This document shows, piece by piece, positions 22,227 to 33,400 of a stretch of DNA of 64,000 nt. The position numbers were made by a program, and so were the translations under genes. Source of the stretch: Ciona savignyi (Eukaryota; Chordata; Ascidiacea; Phlebobranchia; Cionidae); assembly GCA_000149265.1 (NCBI GenBank), contig CH000162.1, positions 197,825 to 261,824 of the forward strand, in the 5' to 3' direction. The notes under the pieces are model-generated. The model was given only the letters and a program-made list of their open reading frames with translations. It was not told where the DNA came from and did not search any database. Position 1 is the first letter of the stretch. The number at the start of each line of letters is the position of its first letter.

Positions 22227-23201
22227 TTAAACCTTTGATTCTGCGGTTTGCTGTCCGTTGGAAGATCTGGGTTGGCTTGTGGTGATTGGTTGTTTTTCTT
22301 TTGTTTGACGTAACGGTGACGTAACAATGCCTTTCCAAGTTTCAAAAGAAAAAAGAATGCTGAGTAAGTTGATGAACATGTTGATGTCATAAACAGTGAT
22401 TGTGACGTGTCGTGTGGTTGTATCAGGGACTATGAATGCCAGGATGACCATAGCTACAAAATCGGAAATGACGCAAATGACGGCGAAAATTGCTGATCGT
22501 TTGACAATTTTCGAAATTCGCTTCTTGTTTGCCGAAGAGCTGTTCCGACGTAGAGGGTAAATAAAAAGAAACAGCAATAAGAACTGGCCGACCAGAATGA
22601 TTCCGTTGCTCATATATATCGGCCATACCACGTATTCCGACTTTGGTTTGGTGACGCAACCCCTCGGTGATGCGTCATAATTATCTGACGACAGATAGGC
22701 AAGAGCGGCAGCTGTATACCCAATCCATATAACCAAAATACTACCTAAGCTTATAACCTTAACAGTGGTATTACAAATCGTTGATATAGCTGGATGTTGG
22801 TAGAGTGAACGCTGTTTAAGCCACAGAAACGTGAAGACACCAATTGTAGTCAGGCAGTACCCAGTTACCGAGACATCCATAGAAATCTCACATGCTCGTG
22901 ACGTCACGTCTTCGTAGCCGACATTAAAAGCAGCTTGATCGGGTATTGTTCTCAGGTAGCTAAGCAAGTAGGCACACAAGAACGACGTGTATGTTACCCT
23001 TCCTGCGGTTTCGTCTCCTGAGTCAATTTTCCGCCATTTTCTGTGTATCTTTCCGTAGATGCATATGGCCACAACCATCCATGTAATGATGAGTAGGAAT
23101 ATGACGTTGCAAATCGTACCTATATACCACTCCGGCTGGGTGAAACGATTGCCAGGAATGACGTTAGAAACATTGCCGGTAGTTACGTTAGACCCTGACA
23201 T
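22227..23201 (-). CDS. Orphan seven-transmembrane receptor-like protein, single coding exon
   Basis: 324 aa without introns. Numbering from ATG 23201, the predicted helices are near residues 27-49 (FLLIITWMVVAICIY core), 68-90, 102-125 (ending FLWLKQRSLY), 147-168 (VISLGSILVIWIGYTAAALA), 190-214 (..NGIILVGQFLLLFLFIY), 232-257 (AVICVISDFVAMVILAFIV) and 267-285. The short N-terminus has several NxT/NxS sites and there is a Ser/Thr/Gln-rich basic tail, consistent with an extracellular N-terminus. I see no DRY or NPxxY motif, so it is not a standard rhodopsin-class receptor and its ligand is unknown. A possible GTG-led extension (VFK) is excluded because tttgcttag just upstream (AG at 23212-23211) looks like a splice acceptor 10 nt before the ATG. 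A dead tandem copy lies at 19695-20637. Confidence 0.8.
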   Translation of the reverse strand: MSGSNVTTGNVSNVIPGNRFTQPEWYIGTICNVIFLLIITWMVVAICIYGKIHRKWRKIDSGDETAGRVTYTSFLCAYLLSYLRTIPDQAAFNVGYEDVTSRACEISMDVSVTGYCLTTIGVFTFLWLKQRSLYQHPAISTICNTTVKVISLGSILVIWIGYTAAALAYLSSDNYDASPRGCVTKPKSEYVVWPIYMSNGIILVGQFLLLFLFIYPLRRNSSSANKKRISKIVKRSAIFAVICVISDFVAMVILAFIVPDTTTRHVTITVYDINMFINLLSILFSFETWKGIVTSPLRQTKEKQPITTSQPRSSNGQQTAESKV

Positions 23202-23409
23202 TTTAAACACCTAAGCAAAATTGTTAGATGAATTAAACTTAGGTATGCCAGACTAACCGGAATTAAACACCCCCGGCCGGAATTCGATTTGAATGAGAAA
23301 TGATTCGGAATCATATTTTGATTCTACCAATTCAAAATTACGTGCTTGTAATAGAACAGAATGATTATTTGTTTCACTTTGATGCAAAATAATAAAGTGG
23401 TAATGTACA

Positions 23410-23525
23410 CAATTTCATACACAACACACTGCAATAGCTCGGTAACCCGCCGGCGGGCGCGAGGTGATCGATTGCTAATATATCAAGCCCCTTGGTTGTC
23501 CCATTAACGGGGCTAAACATAAACA
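23410..23525 (+). mobile_element. SINE-2 3' fragment
   Basis: acacaacacactgcaatagct, ggtaacccgccggcgggcgcgaggtgatcg, ccccttggttgtcccatta: the 3' half of the family. Confidence 0.65.
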
Positions 23526-24654
23526 TCATAACATGCATACACTCATTAAGAACATTTTAGGGCGGTTCAAAATTTTAGATTTAAAATGATTGTTTCCTTG
23601 ATAATTCTAAAAACCAAACTAATTCGAATAAGAATATTGCCAGTTGAAGTTTACATTAACATACAAATATACCATTATGCTAACCTTTCTAAATAAAAAC
23701 ACATTTGTTAACTCTTTTAAATACACATCATCTAATGTTAATATCAACGGTTCTTAATTCGCCCAACATGGCATTGGATATACTTCTATTACTATACTTA
23801 AAAGGTCTATTGTATTGCGCCGTAATTCATCGATTATTATTTTGTTAAAATACATTGTCACTATAGTGGCCTAAACAATTCAATTGAAATCTGGCACGAC
23901 AGCAATGTGTGCCCAAGAACTCCCAATTGGCAATTCACTTCCGGGTTTGTCATGTTTAAAGTTTAAACTGACGTGATAGGCACGTGTTAAAAATATTATT
24001 ACGAATGGCATGACTCACCTCTGACTAGACTGTGTTTAGTAATTACAAAACTTAGTTTAATTATGCTCGTTTGTGGTCAAAATCCTTTGATTCTAAAAAC
24101 ACAAATAACCGACACAGTTATTACAACTAACATATAAGTTTTATATAATATAATCTGCCAGTTTCGTGGTTAGGATTGAATCAACTCGACACAAATAATT
24201 GGTTTTCGGCAATTGCAAACTTTTTATATTCTTGCGATCATTTTATTCTTGGGCTCTGGTTTCTGGATTATAATAAATATTTAGTTTTGATATTTTCCTG
24301 AACATTAAACAACCCATTTGTGTCTCTGATTAAAATTACAGAATACAAACAAGATCTTCGTTTCAGCCTTTTCTTAAATTTATTATGAAACAATCTAACT
24401 AAGAATGTGGTATTTAATTAAAACGAGGAAGTAAAATCGTGGGGTTCATATTAAGTTCAGCTTGTCTATAGACATTGTAGCTTTCAATGAAAGTGGTTAA
24501 CGTTGTTGTAATTAATAAATTGTAGGAACCATTGCAATTAACTATATTTGGTTGCGATAGCTGATAAAGTGTTTTAAAAGCCCATTAACCCACTATCTTT
24601 GAAAGCCTCTAGGTGCCTTTTTTAAAGACACAAGCAATTACGGTGGCCGTTTTA
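23526..24654. other. Spacer, nothing recognised
   Basis: AT-rich DNA upstream of the receptor-like gene. No supported exons, RNA genes or repeats. Confidence 0.4.
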
Positions 24655-25650
24655 CAGATACAACGCGTACGGTCTTGTTTTCGGGTGGTTTACTTGATCA
24701 ACACATATACCAATTTCTACGTAAAACTGGTTATCATGATACTATTAAGCTAGCTGAGGTTATGAGAGTGGAAACTTAAACTAAATAAACACCAAAATAG
24801 TGTTCAAGAACTTTGAAGGATGCAAGTTGTGTGTTTAATTGCACCGCAAGCACATTCACGTGTATATGTTGTTTGAAGTTAATCAAATTAAACACAGAAT
24901 TAACTGAAAGGGCATTGTTTTGTAGGATATAGGATAGGATATTCATGTTTATCCCCGTGAATGGGAAAACCTAGGAGGTTATCACACGGGCAATCGTCAG
25001 ATCACCTCGCGCCCATCGTCGGGTTACTGGAGCTATTGCAGTGTGTTGTATATGATAGACACGTTCCTTCAATTTGGTAGAACCCATTAATCCGCTGGGT
25101 TCAGGCAATGTCCGTGAAGTGCCTTGCCCAAGGACACAACCGACTAGCTAGCGACCAGTTTCGCACCTTCAACCGTTCGGTTGAAAGGCGACGCACTTAA
25201 CCGCTAGACCACCGGGCCGGACAAAGTACGTACCAGACCACATTTTTACAGGTTTTAAGTCTGCTAAATCATAATTAATTCAATGTCTGTCAGCTGAAAT
25301 AGCTTGCCCCCTAAAATTTCCTATCATAATAAAAATAACCAGATTCATCCTATGTAGATCATGGTATTTAGCATGCTTGAATGTTTTAAACCGGCTGCAC
25401 AATTCCTTTATCACAAAAAGTCATTTTTAGCTCACTGAAGTCCGGCAATTAAAGGTAATCTGACGAGTATACGTGTCTATTTTTATTTGTTTCGATTAGT
25501 TGTTTTGCGTAATGTATATACTGACACATTTTATGTGCAGCATGTAAAACGCCACTTTTATCCTGTGGGCAAGTCCGAAAATTATTGTATTTTATTTTTA
25601 ATGAAAACCTATTGAAACTTTAGTATAAAGTATGTCTTTCGTCTTCATAA
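24655..25650 (+). pseudogene. Decayed remnant of a lectin locus
   Basis: 24655-24905 matches the lectin promoter at 3950-4230 (acgcgtacggtcttg, ttaagctagctgaggttatgagag, gttgtgtgtttaattgca). 25370-25650 matches the intron 2 to exon 3 region at about 5930-6360, including the microexon core cttttatcctgtggg with its donor damaged to gcaagt. Exon 1 is not seen. A SINE-2 sits between the two parts. The order and orientation are those of the functional gene, so this is an old duplicate with most of the gene lost. Confidence 0.65.
24930..25225 (-). mobile_element. SINE-2, near full length
   Basis: The best-preserved family member. In reverse orientation it begins with ggcccggtggtctagcgg, a good tRNA A box, with cgaaactggtcgctagc following, then the body landmarks ccttgggcaaggcac, cctgaacccagcgg and gacgatgggcgcgagg. 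Confidence 0.8.
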
Positions 25651-26877
25651 ACGTTTAATTAAAATATGTTTTAAATGATGGCGCTTGATACGTGGTTGTA
25701 GCTAACTGGTAAAATGTTGTGTTTGGATAGCTTGGGTAACAAGTCGCATGAGTTAATATTTATGATGTCCCACTATAAAAGAAAAAAAAGTAAAAAATAA
25801 GCCTATTTTGAAGCGTTTTTTTTGCGTTACCGGCCATATTTCCGGACTAAAAAGAAATTGTTGCTACAAATTTCTAAAAAAAGTTAAATAAGCGAGGTCG
25901 AATAAGGAAATAAGAAAATTTGACAGCAGTTGACACATTTTTAATTAAAATGTTTTTTTTTGTGTGTGTCACACTGGTGTGTCCGGTCAAACGTGTAATC
26001 GAATCAGGTTAAAACTTTCAGTTAACGTATAGCTGGAATTCCCATAGTTTATTTCGACCTTTAATTTTCTTGTGGTGTTATTGGCCATAACTCCGGATTG
26101 GAAAGAAAAATTTGGTACATTCTAAAAAGGTTCATTGTGTGTAACATGGATCAGAAAAACTTTTTTTTATTGAAATAGCCCATTTTAAAAATAAGCATAA
26201 GCAGTCAAAAACTCACTATTGTTGCGCCTTCAAAAGAGCTAAAAACTTTAGATAAAGAGTTGGAATACATACCTAAAATATGCGTACGACTGGTACCTAT
26301 CTTTAGCGCTTTTCTGGAAAATCCCATTGGTATTGTTAGCTAATATGGTTTGGATCTATATTGCAAGGAAAGTTACAGGTAAATAAATAAACTAAACAAA
26401 TACGCATCGCAAGTTACCACGAGGAACCCGGTAAAATATAAAATGCTTAACTTAATATTAATACACCATTATTACATAAATAAATCAACTAAAACCAATA
26501 CACATTGGTTGTGAATTTCAAAGCGAACAAAAATATTTTGTTTTTAAATTCCCACCATTAACCGTTTATCGGAAAACCTCCTATCACTTAACCACACTCG
26601 ATCCTCTGATTAGTCTGCGTTAATTCACCATAATAGAAGAACTAAAATAAACTAATCGACTAAAAAGTGTTAGTTAAAATGTATTATAAAAGTGACAGAT
26701 TGTGAATAAATTACGTCTGGGTAACTTCTATAATTGCTTGTTCATGTAGATCTGTGGCAAAATTCCGCCATATTTCTTTTATACTTTTTTTGTGGTCGTC
26801 GGTAGTGGAAGAATGCGGTTCTGTTATCTTCACGAACACGACTACCTGGCTAGCAGTACAATGAGCAAGCGCTGGCT
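25651..26877. other. Spacer with a diverged direct repeat
   Basis: No gene seen. Two old copies of a ~90-bp sequence occur at about 25815-25905 and 26065-26155 (ggccatatttccggactaaaaag / ggccataactccggattggaaag). Confidence 0.4.
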
Positions 26878-27783
26878 TTAAAGGGGAACTGAAGTCAATT
26901 TTAAGAATATCTTAATAAATGGAAAAAAAGACGCTGATTTCAAAAATCAAATTAGTTTCTTCCAATATTTTTTTGTTAAAGAGTTATGAGCAAAAATGCA
27001 TTTCATTTTATGTTAGGGGATTTCCCGTATTACGTCATTGACGTTGTTGAGATTTCGTGCCTATATGCATTGTATACAATCATGTGCCAGTTTAGAGGTG
27101 AATTAGTAACAGAAGCGCCTGCAGGAGCGTTGTATTTTCGTTTTTTTATAGAGACTTAGCATAACACTTGTCATATAGCCTTACTGAACCAATGTACATG
27201 GTGACAGCTTACTTTAAGCGCGGTCATTAAGGCCTGCACGGTCCTGGACCTAAGCTGAATGCTGAGGTATACAGGTCTCGTATTTAAATGACTTTAGAAT
27301 AATAAGTCTTAGCAATTTATATCATAAATCATAAAAGTGAAGACAGAACAAGAAAACTATAACAGAATGCATTAAACTGTAACTGCCAGCAATTTATATA
27401 AATAAACCAGCCATCAATCAAAGATTAGACTATGCGGTGGGAAAAGCCTATTTCTTTCATGGTTTACATTGGCTGTTTGTATAATGTTTTGCTGTTGCGT
27501 ATGTGGTGCATTTAATGTCTGCTGTTATTGAAACTGAGCATTAGCCTACTGGTTGAGAATACCACTTATTGCATAAACCAGTTAATCCACAGTTGAGTAG
27601 CCAATGTGTAGTATGACAATAAGTACACAGCAAGCACTCAGATAAGTAAGTGAAGAATATATATAATAGATCTGTACTTAACTACCCAAACAAGTTAATA
27701 AGAATATACCACTTTTCCAATTTAGTTCTTTTTATTAGATATTGTAAAATGCCTAAAGTTAAGCCACTGAGAAGGAAGGAAGA

Positions 27784-28168
27784 GTGATTGGAGCATATTG
27801 TTTTGCTCCGGGATGTACAAATTCCTATTACAGCACGCGAAATTCCAATCCACCTGTGCTCTTCCATCGATTTCCTCACAACGACAAAAAAACGGATGAA
27901 GCAATGGATACAATAATGCAAGCGTTCTAAACTACCTGGAAAAAGAACCGCAGTGTATAGTGCACATATTTGTGACAAGGATTATCATAGTAAAATTGTA
28001 TTTGACTCCAATGGAGTGGCCAAGATGATGAAAACAAACCACTTGGTGAAGAATACAGTTCCAACAGTTTTTAATTTTTCTGATTATGATTTTAAACATA
28101 GTGATCAACCCAGTACATCAAGTGCAACTTCAAGAACTTCTTTATCCAAGCAGATAATTGAAAAATAA
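27784..28168 (+). pseudogene. Broken THAP zinc-finger transposon gene
   Basis: The first frame gives VIGAYCFAPGCTNSYY...PVLFHRFPHNDKK, the N-terminal half of a THAP domain (C-x4-C then FHRFP). After a one-base frame change it continues as RMKQWIQ, a stop, then CKRSKLPGKRTAVYSAHICDKDYH, the second half, where the usual Cys of VCSxHF has become Tyr. An open tail of ~60 residues, rich in Ser/Thr, runs to a stop at 28166-28168. THAP domains bind the ends of P-element and Kolobok-type transposons. There are at least one frameshift, one stop and a lost zinc ligand. Confidence 0.75.
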
Positions 28169-28174
28169 GGGCTT

Positions 28175-28468
28175 TTAGTAATGCAAGTCCAGTCTGGCGT
28201 TATTTTGTGCACAAATGCATGTATGTACATTCATGCAGCATAAACATTCTTGCGGTGTGTCCATAAGAATACAGTTTTTGCAACGGCACCAAGTCATGTC
28301 AATAGGTAATGTTTCTAAATAAACATTTTCTTCTATGGGGCTTGCATCTTCAAAGATACTCTCAGACGTTTTTCTTGGTTCAAACGTACATGACTGAATT
28401 TGTGTTGTTTTATTGTGTACAATAAAACTTCTTTCATCTATGCCAGAATGCTGAGAACTGTCATCCAT
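28175..28468 (-). CDS. Transposon-borne Cys-rich ORF (P2RX7A-like motif)
   Basis: 97 aa from ATG 28468, open to a stop just left of 28178, and convergent with the THAP segment. The C-terminal half contains WCRCKNCILMDTPQECLCC, a pattern like the cysteine-rich intracellular domain of P2X7 receptors, which is also found in many stand-alone and transposon-linked proteins. It may bind zinc. The N-terminal half is acidic and unstructured-looking. Whether it is the start of a longer ancestral protein is unclear; the ORF is intact in this copy. Confidence 0.55.
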   Translation of the reverse strand: MDDSSQHSGIDERSFIVHNKTTQIQSCTFEPRKTSESIFEDASPIEENVYLETLPIDMTWCRCKNCILMDTPQECLCCMNVHTCICAQNNARLDLHY

Positions 28469-29231
28469 TTTAGTGTTACAACATTAACTTAAATTTACTC
28501 TAGAAATGAAGAAAACAAAAGAAATTTGTTAAAACTATGCATATGTATACCAAATCTCTCACACTCTCAGTTTGTAGCCTAGGGGTTGATAATAACATTG
28601 CTAGTCTACGTTGCAGATTATGGCTATATATTGAAAAGCAACAATCATGAAAGAAATAGGCTGTTCCCACCGCATAGTCTGATCTTTGATTGGTGGCTGG
28701 TTTATTTCTATAAATTGCTGGCAGTTACAGTTTACTGCCTCCTGTTCTAGTTTTTTTGTTCTGTCTTCACTTCTATGATTTATGATATAAATTGCTAAGA
28801 CTTATTATTCTAAAGTCATGTAAATACGAGACCTGTATACCTCAGCATTCAGCTTAGATCCAGGACCGTGTAGGCCTGAATGAGCGCGCTTAAGTTAAGC
28901 TGTCACGCGCGTACATTGGTTCAGTTAGGCTATATGACAAGTGTTATGCTAAGTCTCCATAAAAAAAACGAAAATACAACGCTCCTGCAGACGCTTCTGT
29001 TACTAATTCACCTCTAAACTGGCACATGATTGTGTACAATGCATATAGGCACGAAATCTCAACAACGTCAATGACGTAATCCGGGAAATCCCCTAACATA
29101 AAATGAAATGCATATTTGCTCATAACTCTTTAACAAAAATATATTGGAAAAAACTGATTTGATTTTTGAAATCAGCGTCTTTTTTTCCATTTATTAAGAT
29201 ATTCTTAAAATCGACTTCAGTTCCCCTTTAA

Positions 29232-29814
29232 ATTTAAAGGACAAACCTTCAATCAACTGACACCCTGCTAATTTCTAAAACTTATTTTACTTTTTGTTTC
29301 TTCACGATGTTGTTAGTTTTAGTTTAATGGATAGCATCTTGTTGAAGCACAATTGCTCATTGATTTTTACAAGCAAAATGTAAAATAAAACCAATAAAAC
29401 AATTGTTTTGTCGTTTGACAAGTTTAAACCGATGCAAATCTATATCTAAATATTGTTGGTTCATCCAGCTATTTTTTCGTAATTTGTTTCAAGGATTTTT
29501 TTCTTTTTTAATTTAATCTAAATCTGTGATGGCTTGAAATAGTTTTACCAAGTTTAATATTTGCATATTGTTTATGTATAAAACATGTCGTTTTTTCCAC
29601 TACAACATGTCGTTTTTCCACTACAATTTTTTTTCCCACTCTTGTATTGGTCATATCCGTTCAGCACTTCCACAAGTATGCTGGACTGTCAAAGGTGGAG
29701 TTGTTGTCTGTGTTGTACTGGAAAACTGTCCGACGGAAAGCGTGAAATACGGCAAGCACTTGGTGACAGACCTGCCACAGTTTATTTTGGATAAATTGAT
29801 TTAAAGTCATGGAA
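29232..29814. other. Spacer, nothing recognised
   Basis: AT-rich DNA. A short ~21-bp tandem duplication (catgtcgttttttccactac) lies at about 29584-29626. No supported exon. Confidence 0.4.
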
Positions 29815-29935
29815 GTACGGTCGTGTGGCCGAAGTGTTAACGTAACCGATACATATACAGACTTATACATATATAAAAAAAACGGTATTAGCAACGAGCG
29901 CATTCTGGGTTCGAAACTGAGAGCGGTAAAATAAA
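29815..29935 (+). mobile_element. SINE-1 copy
   Basis: tacggtcgtgtggccgaagtg...gggttcgaaactgagagcggtaaaat with an A-rich tail (aaaaaaaaaat). Confidence 0.75.
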
Positions 29936-29954
29936 AAAAAAATACGGTTTTCGA

Positions 29955-30058
29955 GGTAGGGAGGCCGAATGGTTAACCCGACCGATACATATATCAACTT
30001 TATCGACGGTTTTAGAGTGGAGCCCGTCCTGGAATTGAATCATAGCCGGTAAAAAAAC
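29955..30058 (+). mobile_element. SINE-1 copy, second in tandem
   Basis: gtagggaggccgaatggttaacccgaccgatacatat...catagccggtaaaaaaac. The B box is damaged (ggaattgaatca), so it is older than its neighbour. Confidence 0.65.
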
Positions 30059-30217
30059 TACTGTTTTCGAATGTCGTCGTATATTACTTTGGCCGTTAGT
30101 TACACATTAGCGTATCGAGGTAAAACGTTACGATTGTTTGTTCACCTGTCTAACTATAAACTGTACTTGGTGCCCATATTGAAGTGGCCCAAAGGTTGTC
30201 CACCGATTCATTTATTG

Positions 30218-30531
30218 CTACACTTCGTTAAATTGGACGCCGAAGAGCATCATGTGGTGTAGAAAGCATGACACCATGTCCCACCTCAAATACGTCACTG
30301 CAGGTGGCAATTTGTTCAAAGTAACATTTGCCAAACCAAGCTGATAACCAACCGACCACAAAACAAATGCGATGGAGTTATGAAATAGAAACCACAACAT
30401 TAAAAATTTTGCTACTTTTAAATACAGCGTATAAACAACTGGTGGGTTGGACGTCATGTATAATGTAACACTTCCGACTAAAACATATAGCACAAAGGAG
30501 AAAGTCACGGTGCTTATGAAACACACTTGCA
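30218..30531 (-). CDS. Hydrophobic ORF, possible terminal exon of an unknown membrane protein
   Basis: Reads about 104 residues open to a stop immediately followed by AATAAA (tagcaataaatg), with an AG that could be a splice acceptor at its left end (cttgcaag). There is no in-frame ATG at the beginning. Three hydrophobic segments: TVTFSFVLYVLVGSVTLY, KFLMLWFLFHNSIAFVLW and a weaker one near the end. I recognise no family. It could be the 3' exon of a gene whose other exons were lost, or chance. Confidence 0.25.
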
Positions 30532-30639
30532 AGCATATTTACCAGTTAAAAATTATTTTTAAAAATAAAAAAAATGGATCCATTTCTTAATATTAAACAA
30601 AAAATCGATTTATGTATGGTTGACCTTACCCTAAAATCA

Positions 30640-33400
30640 ATTTAAATGTGCTATTTTAACATGGTTTAAGTATTTGTAGACGATGACCTGGTCTCACAAA
30701 TGAACAGTTATTTCATTGATGTATTTGGTATCCAAACAAACTTTTGTCGGATTTGCAAATCAGAATGATGGTGCATTATAACGGAAAATGTGCAAAATCA
30801 CGTGTTTGCGTTTGGTAATTTGTAGTTGACGTCATGTGGTGAACTATGTCATTGTGTATCCGTTGAAATATTTACATTAGGACCACTGGTTCGCACTGAA
30901 TATAAGCGGCTTGATAAATTGAATATAACGAATCGATGTAAGAGGTCGGTGGTTAATGGCGACACTGTTTCCTTGGATAGTAACATAACTTGAAACACCC
31001 GGTCAGCTAAATTAGTGAGATCGTCTGCAGTCATACAGTTCGTCGGCTCGCTGCACAGTTAGTTATCTTTGAGTAAGCCAATAAGCTGATCTTACCTGAA
31101 TCCAATGATTGCACGGTTCTACTATAACTTAACGAATAGCTCAGTCATATACTGTACACTGAATCATGGTGCATTATAATCCTTAACCCCGACGAAGGGG
31201 GAGAAGTAATTAGAGAATTGGCAGCGTGACAACTCTTGCGCGTTTTTCCGTTCACGAGGATAACACATGTCTAAAGGACATGCTATTTAAATAAAAGACT
31301 GACGGTACTACACTAGTAAAATCTATCTGAATAGTTAAAAATCCTATAAATACATGAACCGATTCATGTTTAAATGGAGCCGACTATTTATTTTGCAATG
31401 ACTAAAATATACAATCCAAAATCGTTATATAAGTACTGCTGTCCTATTCAAATAGACCTATATTCGCAGGATGTAACGTGTAATAGATAGAAAATGAATC
31501 ACCACACTTATGTAACTGTTTTTCCGAATCACGATATATGCATTTTTTTATTTTTAACGCCTTTTGAGTTAGTATAGGTTTAAAGTTGGATAGGCAGCCA
31601 CTCTATATGTTTAAAGCAAGTGCTACGCTCACATGTAACACAAACATTCAGTTGGTCTAAAGATTCTATTATACAGCTCACAGAATGGGTGGACTTTGCA
31701 CAGCGATTGTTTACGCATGGCTCACCTTTCAAACAAATGTAGGTTACGACTCCCTCGTATCACACTGTGTACGTGAGCAGTCTGTCTTGCTTGTTATGGT
31801 TCTGTCAGTTTAATCATGTTATAAATGTAAAGGGATAACAAGTTGTAAACTACTTGATTTTGCAAAGCAGGCTTATATGCTATTCTGTATAGTAGTGTTT
31901 TTTGTAGATATACCAAACACCGCTTTATGCCACTGTTTAATGTTGTGCAAGTTTTTAGTTGTTCTAAACGTGATTCAGCAAAAAAACGTATATTACTAGA
32001 ATAATCATTATTTACAGTTTCACATAATTACAAGAGAACGATTCAAGCATAATACCTGCAATGTTAGCACAGATAAAAACATAATACCTGTTATGCGAAA
32101 CGTATAACACTAATTCGTAGCAGTGTTTCATCTAATGTTTTGCTTAAAAACGTATGGCAAACGAATACAAACCAATCTTAAAAAACATTGGGCGCATTTG
32201 TAACGTGTAAGAATTGCCGTTAGCAGTATTCTTCCATAAGGAAACGCATACAAAAGTACACTCGAGGCAATTTCAATTGATTTCGCACCAGGTTTTAACT
32301 AAGCAGCATTTGTACTTTGTATTGGTGTAATCAGATCGCGTTGTTGTTGTTACGTCACACAATAGATTTAATCTAAGGCGCACAGTAGAGATCACGTTAT
32401 AGTTTTAACTGTAACGTTCTGACTAGTTCCATCTATACTTTTTAAATTTCGGTTGTCAGTACAGTTTTAATATATAACAAAAATTGTTTTAAAAAGACTT
32501 TATTTGATACTTTGGCTAATTTAATGCAAAGATTAGTTTGTTTATCTAAGTTTAAGTATAAATGTAAAAACCTCATGTCACCCATATGGTCATGTGGTTG
32601 TGGAGCTAACGATTTACTTGCTTCAAGCCGATGTTTATAGGCTGTGATAGATAAACTGCCAGAGCAAACATACCGTCTGCGTCTGTTCTTTCTAGGGCGT
32701 TTCTATGTATTTATCTGCTTCGTTGAATTGGATTGTTCAGAATTCATGCTTGAAATTTACCATTTTTTTCCAATTTAAACTCAGGTTTGTGACCAAAATT
32801 GAACCAATGTGACTTTATCAGCATTGTCGATGTTTTAACACTCTTTACCTGTTGCTCAATCAGTATAACTTTTGTGTATCGTTGCGTAGATACGATCTGA
32901 ATACTTTGTTTATATTCAGCAAAGGGCTTTAAGTTATTGTTACAAGTTTTATTGTTCGCATCAAAAAAAACAAAAAGCTATGTATAAAATGCTTTCGTTT
33001 GCTGTAAATTTCCTGTAATGGGGTAAGTTTTAAATCCGTCGTCAATAGATTACAATAAATAATTTTTCACAACTGGTTAAAGCATCCTGGTAAGTTTTTT
33101 TGTGAGCAAAGCCTGGGGACTAGTCATAGTGTCAAAGAGAAGGATCTCGAAAAGTTTTTTCAAGGATTATTTAAGGATTCTTACATCAATTAAAAAACCC
33201 GGCTCACTAAACGACGGCGCCGCCGCATACCGTCTTATTCGTCGGGAATCTCAAAACAGTTAAAATTTAACAAAATAATTGTTCACAAAGTCTTAAAAAC
33301 AGGTTTTAAAATAGCGGTCGGTAACACTTGGTTGACAATCCACAGATATTAATTTTTTTACCATTTGCATTTTTTGCAGATTAAAATAGAGATATTTACA
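30640..33400 (+). promoter_or_regulatory. Upstream region of P450 gene A
   Basis: Non-coding DNA preserved in both units. A GC-rich block, cccggctcactaaacgacgg, lies at about 33200 (about 43012 in B). 22 nt before the ATG is a strong acceptor tttttgcag (AG 33378-33379; the equivalent is at 43184-43185 in B), so the 5' UTR is probably joined by cis- or trans-splicing there. No core-promoter element is certain. Confidence 0.4.

Larger units (their letters stand above)
26882..29227. mobile_element. TTAA-flanked DNA transposon with ~585-bp inverted repeats (Kolobok-like)
   Basis: The ends aggggaactgaagt and its complement lie exactly between TTAA at 26878-26881 and TTAA at 29228-29231. The inverted repeats extend about 585 bp inward (26882 to about 27465; about 28643 to 29227), ending at the caccgcatag/ctatgcggtg and gaaagaaatagg boxes. 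The 1.2-kb interior holds a broken THAP-domain coding segment (+) and a Cys-rich ORF (-). TTAA targets plus a THAP-type protein point to the Kolobok superfamily; piggyBac also uses TTAA but has no THAP domain. No complete transposase remains, so the copy is non-autonomous. Confidence 0.85.

Noticed and set aside
23202-23210. Three-codon N-terminal extension of the receptor-like gene
   Set aside because: The extension begins with GTG, not ATG, and follows a splice-acceptor-like AG. The first ATG is at 23201.
26882-29227. piggyBac element
   Set aside because: TTAA also fits piggyBac, but a THAP domain and very long inverted repeats fit Kolobok better and no DDD transposase was seen.
33365-33400. 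Upstream in-frame ATG for P450 gene A
   Set aside because: It lies before the likely splice acceptor at 33378-33379, and gene B does not conserve it at the same position.
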